Shown piece by piece: positions 12,744-26,169 of a stretch of 64,000 nt of DNA. The position numbers were made by a program, and so were the translations under genes. Source of the DNA: Populus alba (taxonomy: Eukaryota; Streptophyta; Magnoliopsida; Malpighiales; Salicaceae); NCBI RefSeq assembly GCF_005239225.2, contig NC_133297.1, positions 8,564,392 through 8,628,391 of the forward strand. The letters run 5' to 3'. The first letter of the stretch is position 1, and the number at the start of each line of letters is the position of its first letter. The notes under the pieces are model-generated. The model was not told where the DNA came from. It worked only from the letters and a program-made list of their open reading frames with translations, and did no database searches.

Positions 12744-14362
12744 CTAAATATATCCATAAGATGCTGTAATTCTCTGAATATCCCGGGGACATATATCAGG
12801 ATTTTGTAAAGGCTGTTGCTGCTGCTGGTTATGAGGCCACATACCACTTGAATTTTCTGTTACGACATGCGTTTCCGATTTTATCTCATTGTATAATGAT
12901 TGCTGATTTTGATTTTGTAAAGCAGCAGCCATGAGCATTGGATTTTGAAGATATTCAGACCACTTGATGTCCTCGTGTTGGCTTCCCATCAAATGGTTCT
13001 GTGCCTCTTTTTCTGCAGAGCCACACTCTCCTAGTCCCCAAGAAAAGATGGTGTTCTCAAAGAAGGAGCTGTTGCTTTGCAGCTCGGTACTGCCATTGCT
13101 TACAGTATTGCTGTTACTATTGCTTCTGGGGGTACCGGTTTCCCACAGCCGACAGCTGTTGGGAGTAAAAGAGGGCAATGAAGGATTGTCAGGTGAAACA
13201 GTAATGGAAGGCTTGTAGCTCATAGAAGTAGAATGAAATGAGCTTGTTACTGCTGGTGGAAGAATGGAGGGTACCACAGTCGAAGAGAATTCAGAGTTCA
13301 TGTCAAAAGCTTTGCTGGTTGGGCTCAACCAGAGGGAGGGAATCGAGTTCGTTGCGAGCCTGGCATTGGATGCATAATTCAATTGCTGAAGAGGGAAATG
13401 CCCCACGAAATCCGAAGGCTGGCAGTTACCTGTGGAACCTTGATGGTGGGAGGCTGTAAACCTACCCATGAAAAAGTCTTTGTTGCTTGTTGGTGTCATC
13501 AAATTGTTGTTAACATGGTCATTGGTGTTATTGCCGTTGCCATTCATGACCTTGGAGCTGGAAGTACTTTCCCTCTCCAATTGGTAGCCATTTGGAGAAA
13601 TTGGAGATGATCTTTTTTCTTGTAAATTTCCTCCTGACGACTTAGAATTATCAGCTTTGAGGAGGTTGAGTTCATTATTGGAGACTGCAGAGGCTTTATC
13701 TTGGGTGCCACTAGCAGGTGGATTCTTGTCTTCTCCATTTTCAACCTCAGAAAGTGGTTTGTGGGTAACAGGGTCAATGCCTCTCTGCCTAAGTTTTTTC
13801 TTTAAGCAAGAGTTCCATAGATTCTTTATTTCATTGTCTGTCCTTCCAGGCAATTGTGCCGCAATCTGAGACCACCTGAGGAATCATTTAAGAAAACAGC
13901 ATTAGCTTCCATGAGAAAAGAAGACAAATTCAAAAGGAGTGATCGTTAATTATGGGAAGTGAGAATACCTATTTCCTAGAACTGCATGAAGGTCAATTAT
14001 GAGGTTCTCTTCCTGCTGTGAGAATGTGCCTCTCTTCAAATCAGGCCTCAAGTAATTAATCCACCTTAGCCTGCAGCTCTTGCCACACCTTTGCAAACCT
14101 GCAAAATTCAATACAAACATCATTGATGTCCATGAACAGTGGTTCCTTTTTGATTGAACATTACATAAACACTCTGGCTCTTAAGGATAGCGTGAACAAA
14201 AGGGTTGATGGAGTTGAGGTTGGTCTTACCAGCTTGCTTTGGGACAGAGCTCCAACAACCATGGCCATACTTGGTGATATGCCTTAAGAGTTTCTCATCT
14301 TCCTCAGGCGACCACAGGCCTTTCCTTAGCTTCTGCTTGTAGCAACAAGAGTGCCTCCCCAT
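12744..14362 (-). CDS. MYB55: R2R3-MYB transcription factor, MYB50/55/61/86 group
   Basis: Three exons on the minus strand: 14362-14230, 14098-13969 and 13875-12744, with short GT-AG introns (131 and 93 bp), encode 464 residues. The start [20 protein letters not shown] and the R2 repeat (about residues 14-61) and R3 repeat (about 67-112) are intact. They include the regularly spaced Trp residues, [20 protein letters not shown] and the DNA-recognition segment [29 protein letters not shown] follows R3. The introns sit at the usual R2R3-MYB positions. The C-terminal 340 residues are Ser/Asn-rich with a Gln-rich tail, as in this subgroup, which in Arabidopsis acts in secondary wall, mucilage and stomatal or carbon-allocation control. 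MYB55 is preferred because in Arabidopsis MYB55 lies next to PPOX1, as here. MYB61 or MYB86 remain possible on sequence alone. Confidence 0.93.
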
Positions 14363-14513
14363 TTGGAGAAAGACCGAGCTGCAATGAGGGTAGGAAAAAG
14401 AAAGATACCTTTCCTAAAACAGAATACTTTGTTGAATCCTAGGTGAAATGTCAGCAATGAGCACAGATGCCTGTGAAATGGATTTGTAAGGAGTGCTTTG
14501 GTAGAAAAGATGT

Positions 14514-14519
<6 letters not shown>

Positions 14520-14551
<32 letters not shown>
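14520..14551 (-). repeat. (CT)n tract in the MYB 5' leader
   Basis: About 16 GA units on the + strand, which is CT in the MYB sense strand, lie between the putative TATA box and the start codon. Pyrimidine dinucleotide tracts are common in plant leaders and, read as GAGA, are bound by BPC/GAGA-binding proteins. Confidence 0.85.
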
Positions 14552-14553
<2 letters not shown>

Positions 14554-14603
14554 TTTGAAAGGGAGGCAAAGAAAATGAAGTAGCAGCCGAGAAAGGGAGT
14601 TGA

Positions 14604-14612
14604 ATTAATATA
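14604..14612 (-). promoter_or_regulatory. putative TATA box of the MYB gene
   Basis: The minus strand reads TATATTAAT here, about 240 nt upstream of the MYB ATG, leaving a leader of about 210 nt that contains the CT tract. Position and sequence fit a plant core promoter. There is no transcript evidence. Confidence 0.45.
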
Positions 14613-15089
14613 GGGGGTAGCCTTCAAGAGAGAAAAGTCATCGTCAATATGGTGTTAAAGTCACCTCTCTCTCTTCGTCCCCTTAATATTTCCCATTTTC
14701 TTTTCTTTTTTGGATGATTATGTATTTCATTTAGTTGTCAAGGAGTGGATACAGTCTGAGCTGCATACATACGTCTAATCAGAAATAATGTCCTTTGCAA
14801 AAATGGTGGGGCACTTCATTAATCCTACATATGTTTAGTAGGAAATTCAAATAATGGCTGATAATAACCTATGCTTCTAACTTAAGCCAGTGAAATGCCA
14901 ACGGACAAATGTTTAAGCAGTTTAAAATCATAGTAAATAATGGAGGTAATAAAGAAAAAACTAGCGAGTCCATGCCCAATCCATACAATATAGTTTACAA
15001 ATATAAATTTCAATTAATATTCTTTGTTTCATGATTCTTCCAAGGACATACCGAGTAAATAATAGTTTTATGTGTTTTGGAAGTTTCAT

Positions 15090-15320
15090 GCATCAATAAG
15101 TGATTAGCCTAGTAAAAATTATAAATTTATATTAAAAAATCATCTTAATCTAATAATTTAAAATTTTAAATGAAATTTTAAAATATAATTTATATTATTT
15201 TCTAACATATCATTCTAAGTAAATACCTTTTGGATTCGAACTTGCAATAGTTTATATTACTTTGTGTTTAAATAGAGATGTCAAAGAATTATCTCAATCT
15301 AATAACTTTTTAGATGGGTT
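15090..15320 (-). repeat. dispersed repeat related to 27040-27290, inverted
   Basis: Contains AAAAAATCATCTTAATCTAA and ATTTATATTATTTTCTAACAT, the reverse-complement themes of AGGTTAAGATGATTATTTAA and AATAATATAAATTATATTCT at 27040-27290. It also holds a GGATTCGAACTTG stretch resembling a tRNA-like B-box region. It is a decayed copy of a dispersed retroelement-type repeat whose class I cannot fix. Confidence 0.4.
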
Positions 15321-15322
15321 TC

Positions 15323-15324
<2 letters not shown>

Positions 15325-15356
<32 letters not shown>
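15325..15356. repeat. (AT)n microsatellite
   Basis: About 15 uninterrupted AT units. Other long AT tracts are at 17240-17271, 38203-38258 and 45579-45600. Confidence 0.9.
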
Positions 15357-15360
<4 letters not shown>

Positions 15361-15899
15361 GAAGAAAAAGATAAGAGGTAGGGAATGAAGTCTTGAGATA
15401 GAGTCCTCCGGTCCCATGATATTTCAAGTAACAAAAACAATTTGGTGTATAATCCTTCCTTTCGATGCAAGGTGAGCGAAGGGTGTTTTTTTTTTTTTTT
15501 TTTTTGGTTTCTCCACAGAAACAATGGATGAGACCGCATATAATATTCCTTTTCTTAGGCAGAACAACTTTAGTGTCTCAAAGAAACAGGGGTTCCTCTC
15601 ACTTCTTTACTCTGTGAGCTTTTTGAGGCAATTCTTCCAAATCATGATCACCTGCCAATGTTTCATCATTACGTGGAAAGAACAATTTGTTCCTGTTATT
15701 TTCTGAATAATTTTTTAAAAAACTTATCTTGCTATTTCTGGTAGAATTCCCTTACAGTTTATTTAAAACCAATTCTATGCTGCTAGAATTTATTTCAACA
15801 ATTTAAAATGTGAAAACTATTTTTACTTGACTTTTTATACACTAATTACCCAACTTTTCCTTGTAGCCCAAAAACAAAAAACAAAAAGGGGCTAAATTT

Positions 15900-16110
15900 A
15901 ATGTATGTTTGGTAATGCAGTATACAATGTTTTTGCAAATATGACTTTTAATAAAAATATATATTAAAATATATTTTTAAAATTTTAACATTATTCTATT
16001 AAAATTATTAAAAATATATTTTAATATATATTTTTATTATCTAAAAACATCAATTTAATGTTATTTAAAAAAAATAGTTCATTTTTTTTTTAAAAGCAAA
16101 CACCCCATTA
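15900..16110. repeat. MITE-like AT-rich element, copy 3
   Basis: Begins TGTATGTTTGGTAATGCAG, has a palindromic core (AAAATATATATTAAAATATATTTTTAAAAT, then TTTTAATATATATTTTTATT) and ends TTTAAAAGCAAACACC. The GTTTGG and AAACACC ends fit the poplar MITE pattern seen at 5440-5640. Confidence 0.5.
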
Positions 16111-17238
16111 TTCTAATCATATGTACATGATATAAAGAAAGGTATTTATATGATTATTTTTTAATATGATTTATAAATTTATAAAAATATTTAATTTTAA
16201 TTAGAGGTAAAATTCATTTATATTTCAGACATTAAAACTAAATAAATAATTAAAATAATTTTTTTTTCTACTCAAATATAAAGTTTTCAAATAGCTTACT
16301 AGTATTGCAAATTACCTCTCCCCACCAATGTTTTCCATTTTTGTGGTAATATATAGTATTTCTTAATTCATTTTAGCCCTCTTTGGCCTCACATGTGAAA
16401 ATTCAAGATAGAGATTCTTCATCAACACAAAATTACCCAGCAAACTTTCTATTATGGGGGGTTTTTAAAAGACCAGAGTTTTAAATTTTTTTAATTATTT
16501 TTGAATTGTTTAATTTAATGTGGTGATATTACACTCATTGTACTAAACACTCTTAAATAAAATTTAAAGTGATGCTGTCAAATATTATCTAAGAAAATCG
16601 ATTGAAGATGAATATGCAAGCGTTGTATCTTACCAATTATGTAACCATGTATAATACTAACATGGCATTGTTCCCTGCCCTAGGGAATATCCATATTTAG
16701 GTATGTTTCTGCACATTTGTAGAAATAAAATAAAAAACTGAAGAAATTTATTGATACCAATCAGTTCTCTTCTTGCTATAATGCGTAATGCCTGCTGGTA
16801 AAAAATGAATTTTTAATGTTGACCTACGGAACAAGGTCAGGATTGGCAAACTCATCGCTCATTTACTCTATTAACTTTCTAGCTAATTAATTATTTTTTT
16901 TTAGATATGTTGTTTATTGCTTAAAAACTCAAAGCAATTAAAATAAATATAGAAGAAACTTATTGATTTAAAGTAAGAATAAAAAAATAGCTCTTTAATC
17001 AAAACTCCTTTCCCTTATTAGCATTCCTTTTTTATAATTTTTTTTATTAGAAGTATTGTTTCTTAAATAAGAACTTATCATGATCCTAAAATCAAGCTTT
17101 AATAAAAAAAATAAAATAATGAATCAATAATTTTGAAGTCAATGTATTAAAAATTATAATAATAAACTTGAAAAAAAATCATATTAAAAACTTATAAATA
17201 AATAAATATATATTTCATGTGTACTGGATAGTCAAAGT

Positions 17239-17274
<36 letters not shown>

Positions 17275-18269
17275 CTACTTAAAAATAATGATATAATTGA
17301 ATAATTATTTTAATAAAATTTTTAAAAAGAATATAATTATAAAATATAAAAAGAAAAAAAAGTAATCAAAATTTTAAAAAATAAAAGGTCATGCTCGCAT
17401 GGGATGGACAAATAGAACGACATGACTGGCCCACGTTTAAAACCCAAACGCACTTGAGATTTTTTTCCTTAAAGTCATCCGCCTTTATTTTGTTTAAAGT
17501 TTGTGATCACTGAAGACTTTGGTGATTGAAAAATTCAGGTCAAGTTTTTGAACCTTGAAAACATAAATTTCAACATTTTTTTTTTCATTCAATTTTTTTT
17601 AAAAAATCCCATGAATCTCACATTTCTAATAACAAAATACATTCTAATCAATCTAAATTAAAACTCAAAATTAAATCAAATAAAAATAGTTCTTGAATCT
17701 TATTTTTCTAGCATTATTAAAAGTGAAAATCATTTTATTTGAGTTTTCCTCTTAAAAATAAATTTATAAATATCAAAATCAAAGTTATTAATGGTCCTAA
17801 TTTAACCATCCAATAACTTTCTCTCTTATAAAATTTGTATGACAACTTGCTCTCTTATCTCTCAAGGAATTGAAACGCTAAAAAATAAGTTTTAGTATTG
17901 AAATAAAAAATAAAAAAGAGAAGGGACCAAATATAAAGATTTAGGGACCGAAGTAATTTTAGGCATTCAATGAACATTAAATGAGGGAAAAAGGCTTTAA
18001 ATTCTTGTCAATGTCAATACTGGTCCCGTTCCTCTTGGTTTCTTTTCAAAACAGTTAAGAATTAAATTATGCAAAATTAACCTGACATTTAACTAGCTCA
18101 CGGTGATCTTGATACCATGAGACACGTAATAACAAGCGATCTGAAGAGAATAAAAAACACAATGACAATGAAAACAGAGCTCATGAGCGCTTAACCGAGT
18201 TATAAAAAAGTAAAAAGTTTGATGAACACATAGCTAAAAATTGAGTGACATAGGGAGGAAATTTGCATT
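16111..18269. other. AT-rich intergenic DNA, nothing recognised
   Basis: Very AT-rich with frequent homopolymers and a (TA)n tract at 17240-17271. I see no gene, RNA or clear element. Confidence 0.5.
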
Positions 18270-18452
18270 TTATTTTTAACATGAGTGTCTGGACCAATTT
18301 GTGTGTACCTTGACTAATTTTACAGATCCTAAAATTAACGATTATATAAACTTTCAATATCTATTATATTTGTAATTATAAAGTTTGAACTTGAGACTAC
18401 AAAAAATAAATTTCATAATCCTAAATTTTTATTATTGAATCACCTCCTTCAT
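18270..18452 (-). mobile_element. SINE-like element, copy 1
   Basis: Read on the minus strand it has a B-box-like AGTTCAAACTT, then TTATATAATCGTTAATTTTAGGATCTGTAAAATTAGTCAAGG, CACAAATTGGTCCAGACACTC and an A-rich tail. The same order appears at 19045-19212 (+) and 39655-39862 (-). A tRNA-like head, a conserved body and an A/T-rich tail fit a tRNA-derived SINE of the Salicaceae. The 5' A-box is poorly preserved here. Confidence 0.55.
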
Positions 18453-19044
18453 GGTTGAAATTTGCTTTTTTTAACGAGGATGAATTGTGGTGGCACAGTA
18501 AATAAACATACCTCTTATAGTGCAGTGAAATATGAAAAGAGTACAATCATGCAGTGATCATATGGGATTTAATGAATTCTCTTGTAATCAACTTGGAGCA
18601 AGCTTTGTATTTTCTTCAATTGCAAACCTCTAATATATTTTTGGTGACAATAATGTCGTGATGCACTAGGCGATTAAAATAACTAAAAAATTAGGTTTTG
18701 GTAATTGGGGGATTGATTTTATTTTTCTCAATGATCAGAAAGCTACAAGGCATGATTATTTAATATGGAACCGAATATTTAATACAAATGGGAGTAAACT
18801 ACATAAGAAGATGTGTAATACAAAACACCGATGAAGACGAATTAGTACTGCTGCATTTTTCTTGCTATGGACCACCCTCCGTTAGTCTTATTGACCAATC
18901 CGGCTTAATTTGAACTCCTTAATATATCCTAGCTGTTTCCACCTTTCATTGGGACCCTTTCCATTGAAAAATTTATCAGATTTTTCTCAATCGTAGGCAA
19001 GCTCTTGAATTGCTCGTAGCCCGGCCATGCAACAATGACTACAC

Positions 19045-19212
19045 AGACATAAAAATAGTTGGTTAGATTTTAAATTTATTATCTAGTTATTATCAGTTCG
19101 AGTCTCACAAACTTTAAGATCATAAAAAATTTATATGATCGTAAATTCAGAATTTATGAGATTAATCGAGATGTATATAAGTTGGCCCAAACATTCATGT
19201 TAATTAAAAAAA
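19045..19212 (+). mobile_element. SINE-like element, copy 2
   Basis: Has a good pol III B-box core (AGTTCGAGTCTC near 19096-19107), then AAGATCATAAAAAATTTATATGATCG, GAGATTAATCGAGATG, AGTTGGCCCAAACATTC and a tail of TTAATTAAAAAAATTAAAA. It is the best-preserved B box of the three copies, and it lies in inverse orientation to copy 1 about 0.6 kb away. Confidence 0.6.
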
Positions 19213-21385
19213 TTAAAATAAAATTGACTGCTCAGAGGAGAGGATGAAATTAAACAAAGTCATTAGCAACCATTCTTGTTGAGCAGGCTTTATTTTTGTA
19301 CTCGGGAAAGCAAGCGCATGTACAGAGCTGAAGATTTAATTGTAGTAGCATGCATGTACAGGACAGACAACTATTACTTTGAACTTGATGGCAAGATTTA
19401 ATTTCATCAATTATGTAAAGGAAATCATTAGCTATACAGAGTAGCATGGCCCGCGTTGAAACGGTGTGGAATTTTCATAAGAGATTAGCAGCAGCAAGTA
19501 TCTTTTCAATCGCACTAATTAATTATAAATAAATCGCTTATCTTTCATTTCTAACCATCAATCATTTTCACAGAAGAAGAAAATCCGTTGTTAATCTCTT
19601 CTGTCTAATTTGTTTAAGTTCTTTCTTTCAAGTGAAAAGAATCACATTGACGTGTATGACAAGTCTTGCATTTCCGGAGGAAAACTGCTGCTCAAAAATA
19701 GTCGCTTCATTCATCATGAGAAGCCTAAATTAGACCTTAATTAGTAAAAATTATTTTATTTTTCTAATATCTTTATAAAATAGTTTTTTTTTTTTTAAAT
19801 CTAGCCAGCTTGTAAGTACAATCCTATGTAATTGGATTCTTTTACCTTCTTCAGCTCTCTTTATTTTGTGTTTGTCAACAAGATTTAAATTAATGAAGGG
19901 GTTTTTTTTTTTTTGAATGGTTACATGATATGTTCGAGTTAATATTTATTTACGTACCCTAAGGTTAATTAAGTCCTTATTTCTAATTCGAATAAATTAA
20001 CAGACTATATATATCCATTGAAGACTAGTACTTGAGGAATTTATAAAAATTTTATTTCTTACAACATAAGGTTAGAACCTTGTAAATAACCAAAGAGGAA
20101 GCATGATACATGCTCCCTCAATCCTCAACTATCAGCCCAAACTCTTTGAATGTAAATCAAAGCACACTTAAGTGGATCGATATATACTTAATTGACTTTT
20201 CCTTTTATATTAACTATTATTCATAAGAACCATTGAGGTTTAGCTTCGGTTGATCTTGGGTTTGATTACCATAATAGAATACAAAAAATTGGATATATAA
20301 TTATTCCTAAAATTCAAATTATTTTTCATATTTTTAAATTATTTTGATGTGTGGTGTTAAAATAAAATATATTTTTAATATGGCTCGAAGATACAGCGGT
20401 TAAAAATGGCAATGTCAATTGAACTTCTAAGAAGTAGTCGCTCTCAGAATTGTACAAGAAAAACCATGCACGGTTGATATATATAGAAGTGGAGGAAAGG
20501 CAGCATGATCCGACGGTTAGCAAGCGAAGGGAATATGAAGTCAAGTCCTATGTGCATTAAAAAGTGTCCAATTCGAAGTGGAACCATCAGACGAGAGGCC
20601 GTACAGAACATTTGCATGTGCTGCACCAAGCTGATAGCGGATCTCTACGCCATCTTTCCGGGCCCTCAACTGTCTCGAATTATGAAAGAGACACGGTTGC
20701 TGGTGATTGAAAGCCCTTTTTTGCCATTCTACCAACATATCGAGATAAACAGTGAACAGTGTATCCTACATAGGTGGCCTTTTTTTTTGTTTAACTAAAA
20801 AAAATGTTCAGCCAAATTTCATGGCCTAACTTGTTAAAAAAAAAAAATTCAACTAGAAAAAATGAATCACAATCTTAGGATATATATTTTTTAAAATATT
20901 AAGATAGTTATATATTAAATTGATTTAGATTTCACGATCTAATATGTCAAACTCATGAATTAAGTTATGAATTTTAAAGCTATTTTTAATTTAATTGTAT
21001 AATACGTGAGCTAGGTGATGCACTCAACATGGTTTAATAAATTTGTTCTTTTTAACATTACATTTTTTTTAATCACACAACGAAAAAAAAAATTGGCAAA
21101 ATTAAACATCAATTAAATATCGAGGTGTTTGTTTAAAACCATAAAACCCCACAAATATGAAACAAGAACAAATTATGTAGTTCAATTCAGAATAAATAAA
21201 ATATTGAATGATAAAATTAAAAAAAAACAATAAAAAAATAAATAAAAATAAAAAAAACCAAGGCAAAAAAACAAAAATTAAAAGCCCAATAGCATAGACG
21301 TTGGGCAACCCACGCGTCCAGGCCTGTTAGTTTTTTAGGGATGGATGACATCTCATTTAAAAAAACTAACATGCAACTTCTTTTC
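19213..21385. other. intergenic, no gene supported
   Basis: A more balanced patch at 20390-20770 holds a 97-codon + strand open frame (20505-20798) with a Cys-containing segment. A TATATATA lies only 20 nt before the ATG, too close to serve as its TATA box. I recognise no family and do not call a gene. The rest is AT-rich. Confidence 0.45.
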
Positions 21386-21590
21386 ATAGATTCCAACCAC
21401 TAGAGGTAGTGGAAAGTTAAACAACCATTCTTTATATATGAAAAAATCATTTTTGAAAACAAAAAACATCTAAAAAATACTCGAAGGATAGACTCCAACC
21501 ACCAAAGGTAGCGGAAAGTTGGGCAACCACCCTCTATGTGTGAAAAACCTATTTTTTTTTTTTAAAAAGAAAACATCTAAGAAACACCCA
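21386..21590 (+). repeat. approximately 100-bp direct tandem duplication
   Basis: The unit starting ATTCCAACCACTAGAGGTAG at 21389 recurs as ACTCCAACCACCAAAGGTAG at about 21491. Shared features are TAGYGGAAAGTT, CAACCAYYCT, TATGAAAAA or TGTGAAAAA and AACATCTAARAAAYAC. The two diverged units are adjacent. Confidence 0.7.
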
Positions 21591-22190
21591 AAGGACCTCA
21601 AAAAATCCATCTTTGGTAACCAATCACCATTTAATTAGTTGAAAAAAAAAAAAACAACTTCAATTAAAATAAAATTTCAAAGCCTGATTAACCTTTTAAG
21701 GCAAGATAAATGGAAAAGAAGACTTAAATGAAACTTCCTTAAGTAAACGGAACCTATTGACACCACGAATAAAATGTTTTATCTTCAAAAAGTGGGTGTT
21801 TGTTAACTTTCTTTCTTATTCTTTATAATCTATGACTCTCTTTTTTTCTTTCTCAAACTCATGGACATAAATGAAAGAAAATAAAATTTTGTATCTAACC
21901 ATATAATTTCAAAACTAAAGGGAGCACAAATATTTTTGAAAAAAGCTAAAGGAAAACTTTTTGAAAAGGCGCTCACACATTAATTTGTTTTTTTTAAAGA
22001 ACCTTCATATATTTGACTAATATAATAAGGTCCTCTCATCTTCAATTCTTATCATACAATAAAATTGGATTACTTTTTGTGAAATTAAGCACAAAAAAAA
22101 AGCGAGATGGTTTTTTGTAATCGATATAACCACAAAAAACTAAATTAAAAAAAATTATCAACATTAAATTCCAATCAACACAACATAAGG

Positions 22191-22300
22191 AATTTTTCAA
22201 ATATGTAGGAGTAAGAGACATTAATGTTATAATTTTTCAAATATGTAGGAGTAAGAGACATTAATGTTATAATTTTTCAAATATGAAGGAGTAAGTTACA
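22191..22300 (+). repeat. 40-bp tandem repeat, 2.7 copies
   Basis: Units at 22191-22230 and 22231-22270 are identical. A third partial unit at 22271-22300 has AAGG for TAGG and then diverges. Identity of the first two units in otherwise decayed DNA points to a recent slippage or unequal-exchange event. Confidence 0.9.
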
Positions 22301-25300
22301 ATTATATCCAAAACCTAGGGAAAAAAGAATAATTTATTTTGTTTTCCCTATGCCCTCAAGGGCACGCTGTTCTATCAGTAAACTAACAGGAACATCTGCT
22401 GTGATTTTGGACGTCATTGAGGCTATTAGTTACGATTGTTATAGCTGTGGCTGTGGTATCAAAAGTATTTGGTGACAGGTAGCGCTCAAAAGTTTCAAAA
22501 CCTCCATTTTATAATTATCTTTCAAAATAATTTTTGAAACTTTATAAAAACGTTTTTCGTTTCCTCAAAAACGTTTCACGATCCTAAGAAGCCATGTTAC
22601 GCAATCGGTCTCTAAGACTCTCTTAGGAACAAAAATAAAAATAATAAAAAAAATAGAATCGATCTCGTTCGTTGGAAGAACAAAAACCCCAAACACATAA
22701 ATACAGTTTTTTCCTCTTCTTCTACTGTATCATCGCAGGTTGCGTGTTAGATGTCAAAGACAAATTAAGACAGGCACAATATGCGAAACGTGCAGTTAGA
22801 AAAACAATTTATGTTACATCATAAGCGCTTTGTTCAAAGATACTTGTTGGAATGACACTAATAATCTAATTGGTGTATCTATTTACTGCGCAAAAAAAAA
22901 AAAAAAAAACAGTTATATCAATTATTGGGTCTTAATTTCAATTAGAAATACGAGGTTTAATCAAATCTAGTTGATATATCAATAGTCGTAACATCATGTA
23001 TTTGATTATCAATTGGAAAAATAATTTGTCATAGTTGCTGGCCTGAATTAATAAGATAAATATATTTTTAATCAGATAATATAAATATTACAAATCAATT
23101 AATTTTTCAAACACTCCAATTTTAATAAATATATCTTTTCTTTATATTATATACTTTGAAATTTTTTTATTCTTATTGATTTTTTTCAAAGAAGTATTCC
23201 GTCTTACCTACATACCTTTTAAAGTTAATTAACATAATTATTTTAAAGTTGAGATGGTGCACTCACACACACACACCCTAAATAGATACAAGTCTTCTTA
23301 CTCTCCTGAATTAAAAAATAAATTAAATTTATTGTCTTGATTGAGTATTAAAGTGTTTTTTTTTCTAGAAATCTACTCGGAATACTTGAGCCTTTTATTC
23401 ATTATTACTAAACCTGGAAACCTAATGACCCAACTCCTAACCAGTTCATTGATAAAATCCAATAAAATTACCCTAATTGATCAGACCAATCAGCTTATAA
23501 AGTTTGAACTTGCTTCTTCCACCTTAAAAAAATCATTCACTAGTTAATTATCACTTTAAATCTTCTTCTTTTATACTTCGTATATTATAAATATATATTA
23601 ATATAATTAAATAATACAAGCTGGCAGAGCAACATTCCAAGCAAGATAGTAGGTAGAAAAATAGCAGGGAAGCTCCTCCGACTTTCTAAGCTCTACGTAC
23701 CTGAATCCGATCACGGATCGGGATAAAGTACTAATATATAGTTTTAATTGCCTTGATAATGTGCTTTTATTTTATGTCGGGAGAAGAATAATGTAGTCTT
23801 AAAAAAATAAACCTTGTCTCAGCAAGGTGTGCCACTTCACCTAGCTGTAGCAGTTCCAAGAGATATTTAAAAGTATAATAATAATTGTTTTTTAAAGTGT
23901 TTTTATTTAAAAATATATTAAATTTTTTTTTATTTAAAAAAATTATTTTAAAACAGTTAAAAATACTTTTAAAACAGTTAAAAATTTCTCATGAAATAGT
24001 ACCTTTGCATTTACCGTACCACCATGCCCAAAGTTTTTTGCTGCAAATATCGGCTTTGCTAAAAAGCAGTGGCCCCATCCCACCTCTTGCTTTAAAAGAA
24101 TTATCTCGCTACTCTAGCGTATTTAAAAGGGCTTTTAGAACACTTCTCGGGTACAACGGGCAAGTTTTTTTCCTGGAGCAAGGCAGTGTGAAGTGGTTTG
24201 TTCCGCAGTGTATAATAAAAGATAGAGATTTTTTAGAGTTTTTCAAGCTTAAAAATTATAATCTTAGATAGTAAAGAAAAAAACTAGGGTTTCTTAATTC
24301 CTAAAATTATAACTTTAAATTGTAGAGAAAACTCTAAACTAAAAAATTTAATCTTTTATAAAAAATAAATTAGACATTTATATTTATACTAGCACTAAAC
24401 CTAAATCTTTATAGATAAATTTTTTTTATTCAAGGTTACATGGCTAATAGAATTCAACTAGTACTAGGATTCTTAAACTAAAAAAAAAAAATTTATGAAA
24501 AAAAAAAAACTTGAACAACTACTTGTAAATATATTCTGGGTATAAAAATGATTTTATTTGATTATAACTAATTAACTCTCAACAAAACGACTAAAACTTT
24601 AATTTAATTTAATAATCAAATTAAGAATTATATCTTCAACTTAAACTCTTTATAAGTCTTTAATATTAAATTTTTTTATTTGAGAAAAACTCATCCTCAA
24701 GTTTACAGTTAGAAGGTGAACTTTTTTATTTTTAAAGGAATAAATATTTCAAATGCAATATAGTTAGCTTGTTCCTTTCACTAACACTTTAGCAAATTAG
24801 TCTCTTTAGCTTGTTTCTTTTCATCATCTAGACAAGCTTTTTCTACGACTTCAGAAGGAAAAATTTTTCTCTGACCTCTTTGATATCAACTTCAATTTTT
24901 TAAGTAATTCTAGCAACTTATTCTAGCTTTTCATCATTTGGTTTAATCTTAACTTATTCAATAACTTTATTTTATTCTTTATATTTAACCTCAACTTCTT
25001 GGACCATTAATTCTAGTTTATTGACTTCTTTAATAGAAAAAAAAATAAAATTGATAGCTCATGCGGTCTCTCAATGGCCTCTTCTAATAATACTAGAACA
25101 ACAACCATATTCTATTTTTCCTATGTGAATTCATACAATGATAAAAATAATTATTTTTCTTTTACTATTTTAAAAATAGACTCTATAGCTAGAGCAACTG
25201 ATTCGCCATTAATCATATTGCATATCAAAGCCAGAATACTTGGTGTGCGTGAGTCAGGAATGAAATTGTTTTTAACTCTTTTTTATTATTCATGGCCTTC

Positions 25301-26100
25301 ATTCCTTTATCATAAGGTGAGATGATATTGTTATCAATGTTGTCGCCATCAATCAGGCCAGCTAGGCTCTCATATCGATTGAGTGTATAATAAAAGATTT
25401 AAAATTAGGGTTTTTTAAGCCTTTAAAATTACAGCTTTAAATTGTAGAAAAATAGACTTGAGTTTCTGAAACTCTAAAATCACAATACTAAACTGTAGAG
25501 AAATCTTTAACTTGAAAAGTTCTGAATAAATTTCTAAATAATCAATTTGTTCAATCTCTTCTAAAAAATAAATTTGAAATATCTTTTTATACTAGTCATG
25601 TTCTGGACCTATGTTCTTAGAGGAAAAGAATTCTTATTGAAGATTACATGGTTAATAGAATCCAACTAATATTAAAAAACTTAAATTATTTTAGGCATGA
25701 AAACGACATGAGTTGAACTTTTATAGAATTGTGTGTATAGAATACACTAACAAAATCCCAATACAACCCATCGATATGGGATTAAAAATTAAACCCATTT
25801 TTGTCAAAAAAGTTTGTTTAACTTGTGAACGAATTATCGGGACTTGGACCTTTGACAATAGTACCCCATCAACTTTGTACAGCTACCCGAGACATGAACA
25901 TTTATGGGGAAAATGATAATTTTATACTAATAATTATTTAAAAATATGACCAGGCCTTTAATATTTAAATAAATCCAACATTGTTTCTATTCTAATTACA
26001 GTGCGACATGAAGATTCTCAGATTTTGCATTCACGTACGACTTCTATAATTAATAAAGAAGATGAATGAATCAAATATAGAAATCAAAGGGAAAAAATGT
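22301..26100. other. AT-rich intergenic DNA with one GC-richer block
   Basis: Mostly AT-rich. A GC-richer block at about 24000-24200 (inside a 128-codon + strand frame, 23885-24271) is flanked by TTTTAAAACAGTTAAAAAT-type sequence and resembles a recurrent poplar intergenic repeat, so I treat it as repeat and not gene. Two open frames of 67-83 codons (25074-25325, 25713-25916) have no recognisable content. Confidence 0.45.
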
Positions 26101-26169
26101 GCATACATTGCTTGCTAATTATTTGTATATACTTCGTGGGAAAGCAAATATTCCAAGAATAGTCTTCGT

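Noticed and set aside
12964..13869. Several + strand open frames (up to 84 codons) over the MYB last exon
   Set aside because: They are antisense shadows of the intact MYB C-terminal exon and show no domain.
20505..20798. 97-codon frame with Cys cluster and nearby TATATATA
   Set aside because: The TATA-like box is only 20 nt before the ATG, no family is recognised, and the antisense strand is equally open.
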